From: GCA-2861595 sp035536185
Lineage (GTDB): Bacteria > Actinomycetota > Acidimicrobiia > Acidimicrobiales > GCA-2861595
Direction: 5' to 3'
DNA length: 64,000 bases
Assembly (NCBI GenBank): GCA_035536185.1
Contig: DATLOM010000056.1
Coordinates: 20,197 to 84,196 of the forward strand
Part shown: positions 1 to 7,770 of the stretch, one piece after another
Numbering within the stretch: position 1 is the first letter of the stretch
Layout: every line of letters begins with the position of its first letter
The notes under the pieces: generated by a model
The model's database searches: none
What the model was told of the DNA's origin: nothing
The model's input: the letters and a program-made list of their open reading frames with translations, nothing else
Program-made: the position numbers and the translations under genes

Positions 1-737
1 CCGTCGAACAACTTCGGCCCGTCGGTCCCGAAGTTCTCGAGGGCCCGCTTCTGGGCTTCCTCGGTGTCGATGGCGATGCTCTCGAGGTAGGCGATGAGGT
101 CGGTGATCTGCTGGTCGTTCATGGGGCCGCCACCGAGCACGCCCCATGGCGGCATCGGCGTGTTGAGCCGCCCGTAGACGAGGACGGCCTTCAGCTGGTC
201 CCTCGTGTAGGTGAGCGCCACGGTGTCGAGCGGCGGCGCCGCCCACTGCACCTGGCGGGGCGGGTTCTCGGCGTTGAGCGGGTCGGCCAGCGAGTAGGTG
301 GCGGCGCCGCCCTGCCCTTCGGTGCCGTGACAGCCCCCGCACCCGAACTTCCCGATGTTGCCGGCGGGCACCGGCGATTCAGCCGGCTGGAAGAGGACGA
401 AGCCCCGCTTTGCGGCGCGGTTGTCGAAGCCCGTTTCGGCGCCGGCCTGGCGGCTGGGCTCGTTGGCCCAGTACACCGGCAGGCCCACGGCCACGATGAC
501 CATGAGGACGAGGGCGGCCATCAGGGCACGATCGAGCCGTGGCCCCTCGAGCCCCTCGTCGTCGAAGTAAGGCTTGCGGTTCGGCGCCAGCTCGATCTCG
601 GACCCGACCGGCGGCCTCTCGGGCCGGCGCAGGTGGGCGGCGATGTACGCCATCCACCCGATGAGGAGGAGGATGACCGTGATCGCGGCCAGCTTCTGCT
701 GGGCGCTGACGGCCAGGACGAGCGAGACGTCGCTCAT
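1..737 (-). CDS. Cytochrome c subunit of the quinol:cytochrome c reductase, C-terminus beyond left edge
   Basis: About 245 residues are visible. There are two N-terminal membrane segments (about residues 12-34 and 68-88), then an extracytoplasmic domain with one c-type heme motif, CGGCH, near residue 133. The reading frame is open at base 1, so the C-terminus and any second heme are not seen. The ATG at 737 overlaps the Rieske stop codon (ATGA), which indicates translational coupling. As the last visible gene of the bc operon it should pass electrons from the Rieske protein to the oxidase or to soluble carriers. Family membership is from the heme motif, topology and context; equivalence to mycobacterial QcrC is not shown because that protein has two hemes. 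Confidence 0.85.
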   Translation of the reverse strand, partial: MSDVSLVLAVSAQQKLAAITVILLLIGWMAYIAAHLRRPERPPVGSEIELAPNRKPYFDDEGLEGPRLDRALMAALVLMVIVAVGLPVYWANEPSRQAGAETGFDNRAAKRGFVLFQPAESPVPAGNIGKFGCGGCHGTEGQGGAATYSLADPLNAENPPRQVQWAAPPLDTVALTYTRDQLKAVLVYGRLNTPMPPWGVLGGGPMNDQQITDLIAYLESIAIDTEEAQKRALENFGTDGPKLFD

Positions 738-1555
738 GCGCAGTGGGGCCCCTCGGCCTCCTGGCCTGTGGTGTTCACGCCGATGGGCGGGCCCTGGATG
801 ACCTCCTTGGTGTCCACCATGATGAAGCCGCCGTCGATCTCCACACCGAAGCGGTCGAGGCCACGCGGCGCGGGACCGCCTTTCTTCTCCCCCACGCGGT
901 TGTACCGCGAGCCGTGACAGGGGCACTCGAACCACTGGGCGCTCTTGCACCATGGCACCCGGCAGCCCAGGTGGACGCACTTCTGGTAAAGCGCGACCAC
1001 GCCCTCCTTCATGCCCTCGAGCACGGCACCGCTGTAGGCCGCCTCGGCCTTCGGTAAGGCCGAGGCGGGGTAGGTGCTGATCCAGGTGCGGGCCGAAGCC
1101 AGGTAGTAGGGCACCTTGGTGGCGTTGATCTCCGAGACGATCTCGTCGAGCTTCCCCGCCTTGATCTTCGACCCGAACCCGCCCGAGAGCGTCGGCCACA
1201 GGAACCCGATGGACGCGGCACCGAACCCAGCCAGCCCGAGCCCGAAGAAGTTGACGATGCTCCGATTGAGGAACTGCCGCCGGGTGACCCCGAGCGTCTC
1301 CGGGTCCATAGGCGCCCGCAGGGCCGGCGGCGCCGAAGTAGGCGCAACGGTGAGACCCCCACCAGTCTCCCGCTCCGCCTCCGCCGACCGCTCCACCGCC
1401 CGCCCCGAAGGCCCCGCCGCAGCATCAGTGCTGCCACTCTCAGCCTTGCCGAGAGCCGCGGCCCGGTCCCGCCGCGACGACGTTGTGAAAACAAACAGCG
1501 CCCCCAGCCCGATGACGGCGAGCACGCCGATGACGACGATGGCACTAGAGGACAT
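734..1555 (-). CDS. qcrA: Rieske [2Fe-2S] subunit of the quinol:cytochrome c reductase
   Basis: A 273-residue protein with both Rieske cluster boxes: CVHLGC at 193-198 and CPCHGS at 211-216. These supply two Cys and two His ligands plus the disulfide pair. There is an N-terminal membrane segment (5-24) and a second hydrophobic segment (98-120) preceded by the twin-arginine-like RRQFLNRS, fitting Tat export of a folded cluster domain. The start at 1555 is chosen because GGGAGGAA lies 7 nt upstream; the frame also runs open further upstream through a hairpin-rich spacer, which is not protein-like. It transfers electrons from menaquinol at the cytochrome b Qo site to cytochrome c. Confidence 0.95.
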   Translation of the reverse strand: MSSSAIVVIGVLAVIGLGALFVFTTSSRRDRAAALGKAESGSTDAAAGPSGRAVERSAEAERETGGGLTVAPTSAPPALRAPMDPETLGVTRRQFLNRSIVNFFGLGLAGFGAASIGFLWPTLSGGFGSKIKAGKLDEIVSEINATKVPYYLASARTWISTYPASALPKAEAAYSGAVLEGMKEGVVALYQKCVHLGCRVPWCKSAQWFECPCHGSRYNRVGEKKGGPAPRGLDRFGVEIDGGFIMVDTKEVIQGPPIGVNTTGQEAEGPHCA

Positions 1556-1587
1556 GGGCTGTTCCTCCCACGGCGGCGGCCACTGAC

Positions 1588-1708
1588 GCCGCTGAAAGCG
1601 GCCCCCAAGGCTGCTGCCCAGCCAACCCGGCGGCCGCTGCCGCCGCCGAAGGCGGCCCCTCCGGATGCCGGAAACAGGAAACAGCGGAGGCCGCCCGGCT
1701 CCGCCGGG
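1588..1708. repeat. Cluster of short hairpins in the cytochrome b / Rieske spacer
   Basis: The 216-bp gap between the two cistrons (1556-1771) is the only long gap in an otherwise tight operon. It holds three 15-nt hairpins with 6-bp stems and 3-nt loops: GCCGCT-GAA-AGCGGC (1588-1602), GCCGCC-GAA-GGCGGC (1642-1656) and CCCGGC-TCC-GCCGGG (1694-1708). A smaller CCGG-ATG-CCGG lies at 1661-1671. Beyond them is a GCGAGCGAA-type direct repeat around 1740-1765. Such structures could act in mRNA processing or in setting subunit stoichiometry; that role is inference. Confidence 0.6.
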
Positions 1709-1771
1709 TGGCAGGAGCACGATCGAGATCGGCCGAACGGAGCGAGCGAAGCGAGCGAGTGAGGGCGAAGA

Positions 1772-2554
1772 TCACAGATCGAAGATCTCGTGAACGCCCT
1801 GGTGCCAGGGGAGGATGAAGTTGAAGCCCTCGCCCCGGAAGAACGATCCGATGATGACGAGGGTGGCCCAGAACATCAGGAAGAGCGTCATGAGGGCGAT
1901 GGCGAACTTGCGGTCCTCGGGCTTGCTGTTGGGGTTCTTGTCGATGAAGCCGGCGGCGCCGAGCACGAACAGCCCCATGCCCGGGATGGTGACGCCGGCG
2001 ACCATCGGGTGGAACATGGTGAGCAGCTCCTGAAGGCCGAGGAAGTACCACGGCGCCTTCGAGGGGTTCGGCGTGAGGTTGGGGTTGGCCATTCCCAGCA
2101 GCGGCGCGTTGACGAAGGCGGAGAACACGAAGACGAAGGCGGTCATGGCCAGGGTGGCGATGAACTCGCCGATGAGGAGGTGGGGCCAGACGTGCACCTT
2201 GTCGGTGGGCGTGGCCTTGACGTCCTGGATCGAGCCGGCTTTGACGACGGTGAGCAGGCGCTGGGTGTGGCCGGCGGGGCCGACCATCCCGGCCGCCGGC
2301 GCCTGGGCGCCGGCCGAGGCAGCTGCGCCGGTGGCGACGGGAGCCGTGGCCGTGGCCGTACCCCCACCGCTCTGACCACCACCCCCGCTGCTCTGGAGCA
2401 GGCCGGCGGGGATCTTGTCGGGGTCGTCCGACGGAGCGTCGCCCCCGCCACCGCCCCCGCCACCGCCGCCGGGCGGCGCCGCGCCACCCTGGCCGGCGAG
2501 GAAGGCGCGACGTTCCTGGGAACGGCGCAGGAGGTGTTCGGGTACCTCAGCCAT
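1772..2554 (-). CDS. Cytochrome b C-terminal half (subunit-IV-like) of the bc complex
   Basis: A 260-residue protein. The first ~105 residues are a Gly/Ser/Ala-rich, probably cytoplasmic extension that opens with VPEHLLRRSQERRA. The rest matches the C-terminal domain of cytochrome b / b6f subunit IV: three hydrophobic segments and the quinol-site region APWYFLGLQELL, where PW-Y replaces the usual PEWY. It carries no heme ligands, as expected for this half. ATG at 2554 is preceded by GGAGG at good spacing. With the separate N-terminal half encoded just upstream, it forms a b6f-style split cytochrome b. The N-terminal motif recurs in the divergent cytochrome c gene at 4501. Confidence 0.92.
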   Translation of the reverse strand: MAEVPEHLLRRSQERRAFLAGQGGAAPPGGGGGGGGGGDAPSDDPDKIPAGLLQSSGGGGQSGGGTATATAPVATGAAASAGAQAPAAGMVGPAGHTQRLLTVVKAGSIQDVKATPTDKVHVWPHLLIGEFIATLAMTAFVFVFSAFVNAPLLGMANPNLTPNPSKAPWYFLGLQELLTMFHPMVAGVTIPGMGLFVLGAAGFIDKNPNSKPEDRKFAIALMTLFLMFWATLVIIGSFFRGEGFNFILPWHQGVHEIFDL

Positions 2555-2617
2555 GGCTGCCTCCGCAGGCTCTCAGGGTTGGGGCAGGTGCTGTCGTCAG
2601 ACGCGGGTTCATCGTTC

Positions 2618-3397
2618 CTACAGCGGCCCGGAGATCCCGCCGTCCTTGCGGACCCGCCAGAAGTGCACGGCCATGAAGATGACGATGACGAACGGCAGCA
2701 TGAGCACGTGCAGTACGTACCATCGCAAGAGGGTGTCGGTGCCGATCTCCACGCCACCGAGCAGCACGAACCGGACCTGGTTCCCGAACACCGGCGTGTA
2801 GCCCATCATGTTCGTGCCCACCGTCACCGCCCATAGCGCGAGCTGGTCCCACGGCAGCAGGTAGCCCGTGAACGACAGCAGCAGGGTGAGGGTGAGCAGC
2901 ATCACGCCGATCACCCAGTTGAACTCCCGAGGCGGCTTGTAGGCGCCGTGGTAGAAGACGCGGGCCATGTGGAGGAACACGGACAGCACCATCAGATGGG
3001 CGGCCCAGCGGTGCATGTTGCGCACGAGGAGCCCGAAGGCCACTGAGGTGTGGAGGGTCTGGATGTCGTTCCAGGCGTTGGCCGAGGTCGGCCGGTAGAA
3101 GAACATCAGGAAGATGCCGGTGACGGTGAGGAGCATGAACAGGAAGAACGAGAGCCCGCCGAGGCAGAGGGTGTAGCTCACCTTCACGGCGTGGCGCTTC
3201 ACCTTCACCGGGTGAAGGTGGTACATCACCGAGTTCATGATCACGTACGACCGGTTCCTGGGGCTGTCGGTGTAGCCCTTGCGGAAGATGGACCCGGGGC
3301 GGAAGATCGACCCCCAGATCTGTGAGCCCTGGATCGACTCCATCCGCTCGGCCATCTTCTTGGAGAAGTGCTCTCTTGCTGCCAGGCGCTTGGCCAT
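2618..3397 (-). CDS. qcrB: Cytochrome b N-terminal half (b6-like) of the bc complex
   Basis: A 259-residue four-helix diheme protein. The bis-histidine pairs are H129/H143 (H-x13-H) and H230/H245 (H-x14-H); the 14-residue second spacing is the b6f type. About 70 residues precede the first helix. It oxidises menaquinol and carries electrons across the membrane through hemes bL and bH. It lies between the ferredoxin gene and the C-terminal cytochrome b gene, all in one direction. The symbol is used for the family; in mycobacteria QcrB is one fused protein. Confidence 0.94.
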   Translation of the reverse strand: MAKRLAAREHFSKKMAERMESIQGSQIWGSIFRPGSIFRKGYTDSPRNRSYVIMNSVMYHLHPVKVKRHAVKVSYTLCLGGLSFFLFMLLTVTGIFLMFFYRPTSANAWNDIQTLHTSVAFGLLVRNMHRWAAHLMVLSVFLHMARVFYHGAYKPPREFNWVIGVMLLTLTLLLSFTGYLLPWDQLALWAVTVGTNMMGYTPVFGNQVRFVLLGGVEIGTDTLLRWYVLHVLMLPFVIVIFMAVHFWRVRKDGGISGPL

Positions 3398-3419
3398 CTG
3401 GGTCTGGTCCCCCTAGCCC

Positions 3420-3833
3420 TTAGAACCGCATCCCGTAGGAGTACCCGTGCTTGTTGTCACGCTGGTGGCGGTCGCCGTCACGGGCACCCACGCCGGCCTT
3501 GCCCATGATGATCACGCCGGTCGGGCAGCGGTCGACACAGAGCCCGCAGCGGGTGCAGACATCCTCGTCCACGACGAACACCACGTGGTCGTCGGGATCG
3601 AGGCCCGGCTGCTCCGTGTTGGTGGCGTCGGTGATGGTCTCGGTGGAGAGCATGTGGATGCACTTCCACGGGCAGATGTCCACGCAGCCCTCGCACATGA
3701 TGCACTCGGACTGGTCGATGTGGAGGAACTGCTTGGGCTTGACGGACATCGACAGGGCCGAGGGCTCGACCTCGGTGAGCACGTACTCGCCAGGGAACGA
3801 GGGCATCGGGGGATTTGCATCGGTCTTCGCCAT
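3420..3833 (-). CDS. 2x[4Fe-4S] ferredoxin-type protein encoded in the bc operon
   Basis: A 137-residue protein with two classical cluster motifs: C44-x2-C47-x2-C50-x3-C54 followed by P, and C93-x2-C96-x2-C99-x3-C103 followed by P. No membrane segment and no signal are seen, so it should lie on the cytoplasmic face. ATG 3833 is chosen from GAGGAG upstream; the frame continues further 5' but only as the shadow of the preceding gene. It sits between a membrane protein and cytochrome b in the reductase operon, suggesting a ferredoxin-linked electron input or output at the complex; that is inference. Confidence 0.9.
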   Translation of the reverse strand: MAKTDANPPMPSFPGEYVLTEVEPSALSMSVKPKQFLHIDQSECIMCEGCVDICPWKCIHMLSTETITDATNTEQPGLDPDDHVVFVVDEDVCTRCGLCVDRCPTGVIIMGKAGVGARDGDRHQRDNKHGYSYGMRF

Positions 3834-3844
3834 GGCTGCTCCTC

Positions 3845-4348
3845 TCAGGCCTTTCTGGTGAGTCGTGCCAGCGGTCGCCCGAAGGCGGAGGTCTTGATCT
3901 CCCCGGCGGCGGTGACGGGCTTCCGGCCCCGCTTCTTCTGCCACCACAGCCAGCCCACGATCTGGCCGGCGAAGAACACGATGTAGATGACGGAGGCGAT
4001 TATGTCCCGCACGACCTGGGCGGTGATGATGATCTGGCCCCGGCCGCCGAAGCGGAGCCCGTCCTCGAAGAGGCGGCCGAAGGGCGTGGGGATGCCCAGG
4101 GAGTCGCTGCGCCAGCCCAGCTCGTTGTCGGACCAGGCCAGCCACTGGTTCGGGACGACCCCGTACATCATGAGCATGAGGGTGAACATGAACGTGCCCG
4201 CCACGAACGCCTCACCCCAGGTGAGAGGGGTGCCCGGAGCCCGCCGCTGCCCCACGAGCAGGATGATGCCGCACATCGCAAACGTGATGATCAGTGATAC
4301 CAGGAAGGCGACCATCCACTCTCTTCCACTACTCGTGAAACCGCTCAC
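3845..4348 (-). CDS. Membrane protein of unknown function heading the bc operon
   Basis: A 167-residue protein with GTG start at 4348. Hydrophobic segments lie at about 12-33, 46-66 and 108-136, followed by a basic C-terminal tail. I recognise no named domain. It is the first gene of the six-gene reductase operon, 11 nt before the ferredoxin gene, so an accessory or anchoring role for the ferredoxin and cytochrome b is plausible but inferred. Its start codon lies inside a Rex-like operator (4333-4350). Confidence 0.8.
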   Translation of the reverse strand: MSGFTSSGREWMVAFLVSLIITFAMCGIILLVGQRRAPGTPLTWGEAFVAGTFMFTLMLMMYGVVPNQWLAWSDNELGWRSDSLGIPTPFGRLFEDGLRFGGRGQIIITAQVVRDIIASVIYIVFFAGQIVGWLWWQKKRGRKPVTAAGEIKTSAFGRPLARLTRKA

Positions 4349-4350
4349 AT
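4333..4350. promoter_or_regulatory. Candidate Rex operator at the head of the bc operon
   Basis: Read on the minus strand the site is ATGTGAG-CGGT-TTCACGA. It matches 11 of 14 fixed positions of the Rex box TTGTGAA-N4-TTCACAA. It overlaps the GTG start of the first operon gene. A rex gene is present in this window (13701-14426), and Rex boxes upstream of respiratory operons are established in actinobacteria. Binding is inferred from sequence only. Confidence 0.5.
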
Positions 4351-4500
4351 TCTAGCGGAGAGGGCACAGCGCCCCCACCGCGGGAACCACGGTTCGGTTC
4401 TACCACGCGCTGTTTCCCGACTCCACATCGGGCCGAGGTGCCCCAGATGGCCGGTTTCTTGCCTGGTGCCGCCTGGCCACGCGCCACTACAGTCCCGGCG

Positions 4501-5160
4501 GTGCCCGAAGTACCCGAACACCTCCTTCGCCGGTCACGAGAGCGCCGAGCCGCGCTCGGCTTGGACGGCGGCTCCGAGGGCGGCGAGGCCCCCGCCCCCG
4601 CCGAGGGAGGCGTTCCCGCGGTCTCGGAGGCGGCGTCCGCCCCTGCTGCCGGAGGCGCCTCCGTGCCGGCGCCGGCCGCTCCGTCGGCGCCGCCCGCCCC
4701 GGTCGAGGAGCCGGTGCACCCGTCCTACATCGCCGCCGAGGCCATCGCCCGCACCCGGGTGCCCATGTGGGTCATGCCGGTGCTCCTCCTGCTCCCCTTC
4801 TGGGGCTTCCTCTACCTCGGGGCCTTCGGTGAGCGGGGCCACGAGGAGGTGCTCGACCCACTGGTCCTCGGCGAGCAGGTGTACCGCGCCCAGGGCTGCG
4901 CCTCGTGCCACGGTGCAGCAGGCGAGGGTGGCACCGGGCCTCCCCTGGCCGAGGGTGAGGCCGCCCTCACCTTCCCCGACGAGGCCGACCACGAGGAGTG
5001 GATCAAGTCCGGGTCCGGCCCGATGAAGGGCCAGCCCTACGGCGACCCTGACCGGGAAGGGGGCCAGCGAGGGCCGGCCAAGGGCATCATGCCCGGCTAT
5101 CCCGGCCTCGCCGACGAGGAGATCAAGGCCGTGGTGGCCTACGAGCGCGAGAGGCTGTGA
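4501..5160 (+). CDS. Membrane-anchored monoheme cytochrome c
   Basis: A 219-residue protein when started at GTG 4501. That start puts VPEVPEHLLRRSRERR at the N-terminus, nearly identical to the start of the cytochrome b C-terminal protein. TACAGT lies 7 nt before the GTG, fitting a leaderless start; an upstream ATG at 4438 is in frame but less likely. An Ala/Pro-rich cytoplasmic stretch (~80 residues) is followed by one membrane helix (89-109) and a cytochrome c domain with CASCH at 133-137 and a C-terminal GIMPGYP methionine. Divergent from the bc operon, it probably carries electrons between the reductase and the oxidase. Confidence 0.9.
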   Translation: MPEVPEHLLRRSRERRAALGLDGGSEGGEAPAPAEGGVPAVSEAASAPAAGGASVPAPAAPSAPPAPVEEPVHPSYIAAEAIARTRVPMWVMPVLLLLPFWGFLYLGAFGERGHEEVLDPLVLGEQVYRAQGCASCHGAAGEGGTGPPLAEGEAALTFPDEADHEEWIKSGSGPMKGQPYGDPDREGGQRGPAKGIMPGYPGLADEEIKAVVAYERERL

Positions 5161-6407
5161 CCGCTCCCGCCCACGACGTCCTGGTCGTCGGGGGCGGGCC
5201 GTCGGGAGCGTCGTGCGCCTACTGGCTGGCCCAGGCCGGCCACGACGTGGCCGTGGTGGAGAAGAAGCGCTACCCCCGGGAGAAGACCTGCGGGGACGGG
5301 CTGACCCCGCGCTCGGTCAAACAGCTCCACGACATGGGCATGTCCGACGAGCTGGCCGGCCATCACCGCTTCGACGGGCTGCGGTCCATCGCCTTCGGGC
5401 GCACCCTGGAGCTCGAGTGGCCCGAGCATCCCGACTTCCCCAACTACGGCTACGTCGTCACCCGCAAGGACCTCGACGCGCTGGTGGCCGAGCGGGCCCA
5501 GAAGGCCGGCGCCACGGTGTGGCAGGAGACCGAGGCCGTTGCTCCCCTGACCGACGGTGAGCGGGTCACCGGGGCGGTACTGAAGCGCAAGGGCACCGGC
5601 GCCACCGAAGAGGTCACGGCCAGGTACGTGGTCGTGGCCGACGGCGCCAACTCCCGCTTCGGGCGGGCTCTCGGCACCAGCCGCGACCGCGCCTACCCGC
5701 TCGGGATGGCGATCCGCGGCTACTACACCTCGCCTCGCCACGACGAGCCCTGGATCGAGAGCCACCTCGACCTCCGTGACCGTGACGGCAACAACCTGCC
5801 CGGGTACGGCTGGATCTTCCCGGTCGGCGACGGCCGCATCAACGTGGGCATCGGGCTGCTCTCGACGTTCAAGAAGTGGAAGGACGTGAACACCAGCCAC
5901 CTCATGGCCTCGTTCGCCGAGACGGCGCCGGCCTCGTGGGACATCCGGCCCGAGACCTCGTGCGGGGCACCCACCGGGGGCAAGCTCCCCATGGCTTTCT
6001 CGGTGAACCCCAGCGCGGGGCCGAGCCATCTCGTCATCGGTGACGCCAGCGGCGCCATCAACCCCTTCAACGGCGAGGGCATCTGTTACGCCTACGAGAC
6101 GGGGCGAATGGCGGCGGGGGCGGTGGGAACGGCACTGGAGAGCGGTGACGCGAACGCCTTGCAGGGTTACTCCCGGCAGGTGGCGGCCGAGTACGAGCTG
6201 TACTTCAAGGTGGCCCGGGTGTTCGTGAAGATCATCGGCCACCCCCAGCTCATGCGGGCCCTGGTGAGCACCGGGATGCGGTCCCGCACTCTGATGGAGT
6301 GGATCCTCCGCATCATGGCCAACCTCTTGCGGCCGGACGAGCTGGGCCCTGCCGAGGCGGCGTACAAGGCCGTGGCGGCTATCGCGAGGCTCGCCCCTGC
6401 CCGCTGA
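5157..6407 (+). CDS. Geranylgeranyl reductase family FAD oxidoreductase (MenJ-like)
   Basis: A 416-residue flavoprotein. An N-terminal FAD-binding VVGGGPSGASCAYWL (residues 10-24), the family signature YPREKTCGDGLTPRS and a second FAD motif (VIGDASGAINPFNGEGI) place it in the geranylgeranyl reductase family. In actinobacteria members include MenJ, which saturates a double bond of the menaquinone side chain; next to a menaquinol reductase operon that role is likely. The start GTG overlaps the stop of the cytochrome c gene (GTGA), so the two are co-translated. A different isoprenoid substrate is possible. Confidence 0.85.
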   Translation: MTAPAHDVLVVGGGPSGASCAYWLAQAGHDVAVVEKKRYPREKTCGDGLTPRSVKQLHDMGMSDELAGHHRFDGLRSIAFGRTLELEWPEHPDFPNYGYVVTRKDLDALVAERAQKAGATVWQETEAVAPLTDGERVTGAVLKRKGTGATEEVTARYVVVADGANSRFGRALGTSRDRAYPLGMAIRGYYTSPRHDEPWIESHLDLRDRDGNNLPGYGWIFPVGDGRINVGIGLLSTFKKWKDVNTSHLMASFAETAPASWDIRPETSCGAPTGGKLPMAFSVNPSAGPSHLVIGDASGAINPFNGEGICYAYETGRMAAGAVGTALESGDANALQGYSRQVAAEYELYFKVARVFVKIIGHPQLMRALVSTGMRSRTLMEWILRIMANLLRPDELGPAEAAYKAVAAIARLAPAR

Positions 6408-6410
6408 CGC

Positions 6411-7667
6411 TCAGGTTGGCATAGAGGCGAGGGCGGCGCGGGCTACGTCGGCGGTGCGTTCGATGTCGTCGCGGGTGTGGGCCAGGCTGGGGAACAGGAC
6501 CTCGTAGGGGCCTGGCGCCAGGGCTACGCCGCGGTCGAGCATGGAGCGGAAGAAGGGGGCGTACATGCCGTTGCCGCAGGCTGCCTTGGCCTGGTCGTAG
6601 TTGGTGACCGCCTTCTCGGAGAAGAAGAGGCCGAGCAGGGTGCCGAACACCGGGATCTGGGCGGGGACGCCGGCTTCGGTGAAGACGTCGGTGAGGAGGC
6701 GGGCCAACTCGGCGGCCCGGCCGGAGAGCATGGTGTAGGCGGGATCGTCCAGGAGGCTCAGGACGGTGAGGCCGGCCGCTGTTGCCAGCGGGTTCCCGGA
6801 GAGGGTGCCGGCCTGGTACACGGGGCCGAGGGGAGCGAGGACCTCCATGACGTCCCTGCGGCCGGCCAGCGCGGCGAGTGGGAGGCCGCCGCCGATGATC
6901 TTGCCGAAGCACCAGAGGTCGGGGCGCACGCCGAGGATGGGAGATGCGCCTCCGGGGCCTACGCGGAAGCCGGTGATCACCTCGTCGAATATCAGCAGCG
7001 CGCCTGCTTGGTCACATGCGGCGCGGAGGCCGTCGAGGAACCCGGGAGCTGGGGGAACGAGGCCCATGTTGGCGGCCACCGGCTCGACGATGACGCAGGC
7101 CACGTCGGTGTCGATGGCGGGCACCTGGTTGTAGGGCACGACGAGGGTCTGGGCCACGGCTTCTTCGGGAACGCCGGCGGAGCCCGGTAGGCCGAGTGTG
7201 GCTACGCCGCTGCCCGCTGCGGCGAGCAGGCCGTCGCTGTGGCCGTGGTAGCAACCGGCGAACTTGACGATCCGCGATCGGCCGGTGAACCCACGGGCGA
7301 CACGCACCGCCGTCATGGTGGCCTCGGTGCCGGTGGAGACGAGGCGGACCATGTCGCAGCCCTCGACCCGGTCGCGGATGGTCTCGGCCAGCAGCACCTC
7401 CCGCTCGGTGGGGGCGCCGTAGGTCATGCCGTTGGCCGTCGCCTTCTGCACCGCTTCGACCACTTCCGGATGGGCGTGGCCGAGGATCGACGCGCCGTAG
7501 GACTGGACGTAGTCGAGGTAGCGCCGCCCGTCTTCGTCCCACACGTACGCGCCCTCGGCCCGCCTCACGAAGTAGGGCGTGCCGCCCACCGAACCGAAGG
7601 CGCGCACTGGAGAGCTCACGCCGCCGGGGATCGCTTCGCAGGCCCGCTTCCAGAGGTCAGAGCTCAT
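6411..7667 (-). CDS. hemL: Glutamate-1-semialdehyde 2,1-aminomutase
   Basis: A 418-residue class-III aminotransferase-fold enzyme of the usual family length. It converts glutamate-1-semialdehyde to 5-aminolevulinate in the C5 pathway. Visible hallmarks are GGVSSPVRAF at the start, CYHGHSDGLL, the cofactor-binding FDEVITGFR, and the pyridoxal-phosphate lysine in GKIIGGGLP. The gene ends 3 bp from the convergent reductase gene. It is downstream of hemB on the same strand; the gap of about 100 bp holds TACGAT 11 nt before the ATG. HemA for the preceding step is in the same region. Confidence 0.97.
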   Translation of the reverse strand: MSSDLWKRACEAIPGGVSSPVRAFGSVGGTPYFVRRAEGAYVWDEDGRRYLDYVQSYGASILGHAHPEVVEAVQKATANGMTYGAPTEREVLLAETIRDRVEGCDMVRLVSTGTEATMTAVRVARGFTGRSRIVKFAGCYHGHSDGLLAAAGSGVATLGLPGSAGVPEEAVAQTLVVPYNQVPAIDTDVACVIVEPVAANMGLVPPAPGFLDGLRAACDQAGALLIFDEVITGFRVGPGGASPILGVRPDLWCFGKIIGGGLPLAALAGRRDVMEVLAPLGPVYQAGTLSGNPLATAAGLTVLSLLDDPAYTMLSGRAAELARLLTDVFTEAGVPAQIPVFGTLLGLFFSEKAVTNYDQAKAACGNGMYAPFFRSMLDRGVALAPGPYEVLFPSLAHTRDDIERTADVARAALASMPT

Positions 7668-7770
7668 CGGTCCTGCGGATCGTAATTACCGCACCGCCGG
7701 CGCTGGACCGTTCTGGTGGCAAGAACCGCCTCTGTTCGAAGGTTTCTGCACCAGGTGTTACCTGCGCGGC

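Noticed and set aside
1541..1551. GGCACTAGAGG resembling an element terminus
   Set aside because: It is the coding start of the Rieske protein (Ser-Ser-Ala-Ile), with no partner repeat 167 bp away.
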